Source: Halobacteriales archaeon QH_10_70_21 (GTDB taxonomy: Archaea; Halobacteriota; Halobacteria; Halobacteriales; Haloarculaceae). Taken from it: a stretch of 18,361 nucleotides of DNA. Position numbers and translations under genes: made by a program. Below are positions 15,455 through 18,361 of the stretch, piece after piece (position 1 is the first letter of the stretch; every line of letters starts with the position of its first letter). Where the stretch lies: the NCBI GenBank assembly GCA_003021325.1, contig PXQM01000179.1:1-18361 (forward strand). The letters run 5' to 3'. A model generated the notes under the pieces. It had not been told where the DNA came from. It saw nothing but the letters and a program-made list of their open reading frames with translations, and did not search any database.

Positions 15455-15922
15455 TCAGCCGGCGAGCGACGCCGAGAGCGCCTCCGGGTCGTGCGCGTAC
15501 CGTTCCAACGCCGCCAGCCGTGTGTCCTCGTCGTCGGGGAGCGGGTACGCCGTCTGGCTCCGGAAGGCCAGGCTGTGCTCGACGACATCGACGAGCCGGT
15601 CGGTCGCGGCCGGGTCTTCCTTGGGGACGTATTCGGCGATGACGTCTCCGAACCCCGCCGTGTCGATCTCGCCCAGCCCAGCGTCGGTGTACAGTACACA
15701 GGCGACGTCAGGGGCTATCTCCCTGGCCTCGCGAATCAGCTCTAGTCCGGTTCCGTCGTCGAGCCCGTGCTCGGTAACGAGACACGCCACGCTGTCGGAC
15801 GCCTCGAGTTTCGCCCTGCCGTCGGCGACCGACGCGGCTCCGAAGGTCCGAAAGCCCCCCGCCTCGAGGGCCTCCCGGGTCGCCGCGAGTTCGTCCGCCT
15901 CTGGGTCGATACACAGTATCAT
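15455..15922 (-). CDS. Response-regulator receiver protein with an altered phosphoacceptor
   Basis: The 155-residue protein is a receiver domain (MILCIDPEADELAATREALE...) with the conserved Thr (VLYTDA) and Lys (YVPKEDP). Where the phosphorylated Asp normally stands (V-x-D-x-x-L-P-D-G), it has LVTEHGLDDGTGLELI, with Glu at residue 51. Loss of Asp suggests it does not take part in phosphotransfer and may sit in an active-like state. After the domain, YPLPDDEDTRLAALERYAHD is the linker that in haloarchaeal relatives leads into a GAF domain; here it ends in SLAG and TGA, and the GAF follows in frame. Start ATG 15922 is preferred to TTG 15952 because the domain begins directly there and a GGTGGG motif precedes it. 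Confidence 0.8.
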   Translation of the reverse strand: MILCIDPEADELAATREALEAGGFRTFGAASVADGRAKLEASDSVACLVTEHGLDDGTGLELIREAREIAPDVACVLYTDAGLGEIDTAGFGDVIAEYVPKEDPAATDRLVDVVEHSLAFRSQTAYPLPDDEDTRLAALERYAHDPEALSASLAG

Positions 15923-16032
15923 ACCCACCACTTTCAGGACCGGGTACAACAATCAGGAGTGTGGTTGTGCCGTCCGGAGCGGCTGGGTTTGCATACCGAC
16001 GCCCGGAGCGATGTCCTCGGCGGCGGGCCGCG

Positions 16033-16683
16033 TCAGTCGTCGGCCGTCGCCGCCCCGCCGGCCAGCGCCCGCCGCGCAGGCGGCGCGAGCGTGGCGACGA
16101 CGGCCTCGCCGGACCGCTCGCGGTCGACGAACCCCCGCTTCTCGAGACGCGCGAGGTGGTGTGATGCCGTCGAGGCCGCGCGGTCCGTCGCCTCGGCGAC
16201 GGTCGTCACCGACGCCGGTTCGTGGGTTGCGACCGCCTCGAGGACGGCGGCTGTCGCGTCCGCACACATCACGGCGGCCAGTTCGACGTCCGCCTCGGCG
16301 GGGGCGACCCGGAACGTGCCGGCGACGGCCGTCCCGTCGACGAGGCCGGCCTCGCGGAGCACCTCGACGTGGTACTTGACCGTCGACTTCGTGACCCCGA
16401 CCGTGGCCGCGATGGACGAGAGGCTCTGCCCGGGGTCCCGCTCGATGGTCTCGTAGACCGCAGCACGGGTCGGCTGGTCGAGCACGCCCTCCGTGTCCGC
16501 CCTGCTGAGGCTGCTCGAGGAGGCGCCGAGCCGGACCGTATCCAGGGCCGCTCCGCTCGTGCCGCCGCCCATCGAGTGAGCCGCGCCGGCGTCGAGTCCG
16601 CCGGCGTGACCTGCCGCTGCCGGCGCGAGCAGCGCGGCCGTGAGGAACACGACGAGTACCGCCACGAGTGGCCGCCCGACCAT
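16033..16683 (-). CDS. Double winged-helix transcriptional regulator with a signal-like N-terminus
   Basis: The 216-residue protein has two winged helix-turn-helix domains. The first, about 68-127, reads LDQPTRAAVYETIERDPGQS with recognition helix TKSTVKYHVEVLREAGLVDG. The second, about 143-200, reads ATAAVLEAVATHEPASVTTV with recognition helix ASTASHHLARLEKRGFVDRE. Both resemble ArsR/MarR-like domains of haloarchaeal regulators. Residues 1-25 are a Sec-like signal or anchor (PLVAVLVVFLTAALLAPAAA) ahead of a Gly/Ala-rich linker. If that is retained, the regulator would be membrane-tethered. A start at the internal ATG 16572 would give a soluble form. It lies 82 bp after the DoxX-like gene on the same strand, so it may belong to that operon. 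No target can be named. Confidence 0.82.
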   Translation of the reverse strand: MVGRPLVAVLVVFLTAALLAPAAAGHAGGLDAGAAHSMGGGTSGAALDTVRLGASSSSLSRADTEGVLDQPTRAAVYETIERDPGQSLSSIAATVGVTKSTVKYHVEVLREAGLVDGTAVAGTFRVAPAEADVELAAVMCADATAAVLEAVATHEPASVTTVAEATDRAASTASHHLARLEKRGFVDRERSGEAVVATLAPPARRALAGGAATADD

Positions 16684-16765
16684 ACCGTGGCTCTACCGTC
16701 GGCCGGTGTATGCCTTTCGTTCCTCGGCGCGGTCGAGCGCGGCGTCGACGGTCCTCGACCGCCGG

Positions 16766-17872
16766 TCAGTCGTCGCCCGCCGCCGGCGCCGGCTGCTCCG
16801 CTCGGGGTGCCGCCAGGCGGCGGTGCAGCCGCGGGATGTACTCGCTGTCGAGTGCGTACGGGCCGCTACCGGTGACCAAGAGCGCCGATGCCAGACCGAA
16901 GAGCGTGATGTGTGCCAGTACCGGGTCGTTCGGCAGGCCGAACAGCGTCGTCGTAAAGAGGACGAACCCGGTCGCAGCGGTGCCGCGCGTGAAGCAGCCG
17001 GCCACGAGCAACAGCCCGACGCCGAGTTCGACGAGTCCGGCGCCGAACACCCAAAGCTCCGGGGCGACGGGAACCAGCGCGGTGAGGTCGTACTGTTCGA
17101 CGACGGCGAGCCCCTGTCCCGGACTGAGCCACTTCTGGGTGACGCCGAGGTAGATGAAGTTCAGCCCGAGTCCGACCCGGAGTACCGTCGGCACTATCTC
17201 GTGGGTCAGCCCGACCCGCGCGAGGACGGCCTCGGGCGTCGGGGACCCGCGGAACCGGCTCAACAGGGTGCCGTCCGTCAGGACGATACGACGGACGAGC
17301 ATGTCAGCGGACGGCTGCCCCGGACCCATGGCGATGATGGCGAGGAAGCCGGGGACGTACTCGCTGGCGAGCAGTAGCTCCGGGAAGTGCGTCGCGAGCC
17401 CGGCGAGATACGCGAAGAGACCGACGACGGCCACCGGCCGCGTCGCGAGGCCGAACAGCAGCATGAACCCGAGGAACGCCTGGAGCAGCCGCGCCTCGAC
17501 GGCGACGCTCGGCGAGAAGTAGTAGCCCGCGAAGCCGGCGCCGACGAGCGGCAGCCCGATGGAGAGCCGGAGCATCCAGGGCAGGTACGGCCGGTAGGAC
17601 TTCAGCGTGCGAATCCCGACCTGGACATCGGTGAGTATCGCGGCGTACCTGAGGTAGGCGCCGGCGGCCGCGACGGCGAACAGCCCGCCGCCGAGGAGGA
17701 GCGCGACGTTCAGCGGCGACCCGAGGACCGCCGCGAGGAGTTCCGCGAACGTCACCGCAGGGCCGTCGCCCTGTTTGACGTAATCGACGTGCGCCGCCGC
17801 GGTGCCCGACCCCACGGTCGTAGCGAAGAGAGCCGCCCGGCCTAACCGCGAGAGCCGTTTCATACGCAACAT
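16766..17872 (-). CDS. DoxX-like membrane protein with internal duplication
   Basis: The 368-residue protein has a signal peptide (about 1-27, ending GTAAA before HVDYV) and about nine further hydrophobic segments. Two DoxX-like units can be seen. One, about 93-160, runs from [20 protein letters not shown] to [14 protein letters not shown]. The other, about 227-335, runs from [20 protein letters not shown] to [19 protein letters not shown] and [20 protein letters not shown]. DoxX relatives are linked to thiosulfate:quinone oxidoreductase subunits and to sulfur or redox homeostasis, but no substrate can be assigned. The C-terminal tail is Pro/Ala-rich and acidic. I take ATG 17872; ATG 17863 is also possible. 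A T5 tract on the + strand (17894-17898) gives an AAAAAG box 24-33 bp upstream. Confidence 0.82.
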   Translation of the reverse strand: MLRMKRLSRLGRAALFATTVGSGTAAAHVDYVKQGDGPAVTFAELLAAVLGSPLNVALLLGGGLFAVAAAGAYLRYAAILTDVQVGIRTLKSYRPYLPWMLRLSIGLPLVGAGFAGYYFSPSVAVEARLLQAFLGFMLLFGLATRPVAVVGLFAYLAGLATHFPELLLASEYVPGFLAIIAMGPGQPSADMLVRRIVLTDGTLLSRFRGSPTPEAVLARVGLTHEIVPTVLRVGLGLNFIYLGVTQKWLSPGQGLAVVEQYDLTALVPVAPELWVFGAGLVELGVGLLLVAGCFTRGTAATGFVLFTTTLFGLPNDPVLAHITLFGLASALLVTGSGPYALDSEYIPRLHRRLAAPRAEQPAPAAGDD

Positions 17873-18030
17873 TGTGCCGTCGATGGCTTGGGCTTTTTGA
17901 CGACCGGGCCGGTCGAGACCCTCCGAGGACACCGCGTCCGTGCGGGTATCTTTGGGCACCCGACGATGGTCCGACGGTCGGTCCGCTCCGACCCATCGAG
18001 CAAACGGTCGAACGACCGCTCCACCCGGCC
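17873..18030. other. Gap between DoxX-like gene and TnpB remnant
   Basis: This 158-bp stretch contains the presumed promoter of the minus-strand DoxX-like gene (AAAAAG box at about 17894-17898) and otherwise no gene, repeat or hairpin that I can support. Confidence 0.4.
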
Positions 18031-18361
18031 GGAAATACTCGAAGAAGTTTCAAGAAGTGTACCGAACGACTGGTCTGTACCGCCGCGGAATACGGTATCT
18101 CAGTCGGGGTTCGGTCGGAAGCGTGGACCAGCCAGGAGTGTCCCCAGTGTGGTTCGACAGAACGACACGGCATCAGGATACGCTCACCTGTCCGTGTGGA
18201 TTCGAGGGGCACGCCGACCTTACAGCCTCAGAAACGTTCCTGAGACGGCACACAGAACAGGCAGTCAGGCCGATGGCACGGCCCGTGCGGTTCGAGTGGG
18301 AGGACCACGACTGGTCGGGGATACCATACCCTCACGAACGTCCCAAAGAACAGCGCACAGA
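18031..18361 (+). pseudogene. Eroded TnpB (IS1341-type, IS200/IS605 family) C-terminal fragment
   Basis: The sequence resembles the end of haloarchaeal IS1341-type TnpB: KKFQEV, then [19 protein letters not shown], zinc-finger ECPQCGSTE, then [40 protein letters not shown] and [10 protein letters not shown] at the window edge. These blocks lie in different frames, with changes near 18060-18085 and about 18160-18168. The N-terminal two thirds, including the RuvC-like DED catalytic parts, are missing, since nothing before about 18031 matches. It is therefore a remnant with no nuclease activity. The final residues and the IS right end lie outside the window. TnpB proteins are RNA-guided nucleases; this copy keeps only the zinc-finger region in broken form. 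Confidence 0.8.

Noticed and set aside
1..18361. CRISPR array, tRNA or rRNA genes
   Set aside because: No regularly spaced direct repeats and no cloverleaf- or rRNA-like conserved segments were seen on either strand.

Overview
The window looks like chromosomal DNA of a haloarchaeon. It is GC-rich (strong G/C at third codon positions), its proteins are very acidic, promoters look like TTTAAA/TATTTG boxes about 27 bp before starts that have little or no leader, and several families are typical of Halobacteria (an archaea-specific SMC-related protein, a Tat lipoprotein of the PEBP family, a receiver+GAF regulator, a double winged-helix regulator with a signal-like N-terminus). I cannot name the genus.

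Layout. 1-419: the end of a DoxX-family gene and a small two-helix membrane protein. 572-10263: a lactate/2-hydroxyacid utilisation cluster on the + strand. It holds a LutC-like LUD protein, a LutB-LutA-type fusion (LUD, two 4Fe-4S motifs, CCG domain), a decayed glutamate-cysteine-ligase-like gene, a 1013-residue FAD/Fe-S dehydrogenase of the D-lactate/glycolate/D-2-hydroxyglutarate type, and an LctP lactate permease. The two oxidoreductases share a homologous C-terminal module of about 350 residues. The likely logic is that LctP imports lactate, the FAD enzyme oxidises the D isomer (or another D-2-hydroxyacid) and the LUD proteins oxidise L-lactate, passing electrons to the respiratory chain.

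10264-11823: an accessory stretch of lower GC with an AT-rich block, an unrecognised 91-residue ORF, and an alpha/beta-hydrolase-like pseudogene split by a MITE. 11878-18361: mostly minus-strand genes. These are an SMC-related protein (Sph type), a PEBP lipoprotein, a GAF protein and a receiver protein separated by a single in-frame stop, a double-wHTH regulator and a duplicated DoxX-like membrane protein. A frameshifted small membrane protein lies on the + strand at 14733-15028, and an eroded TnpB (IS1341 type) fragment at the right edge.

The most distinctive finding is a pair of about 107-bp non-coding elements (8063-8169 and 11270-11377). They have 15-bp terminal inverted repeats and 3-bp TGA/TCA target duplications, are about 83% alike by hand alignment, and lie in opposite orientations. 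One sits exactly on the stop codon of the dehydrogenase gene; the other interrupts the hydrolase. The window also contains at least four broken genes, so it is a decaying, insertion-prone neighbourhood around an intact lactate cluster. I did not see an unmistakable new defence or biosynthetic system.
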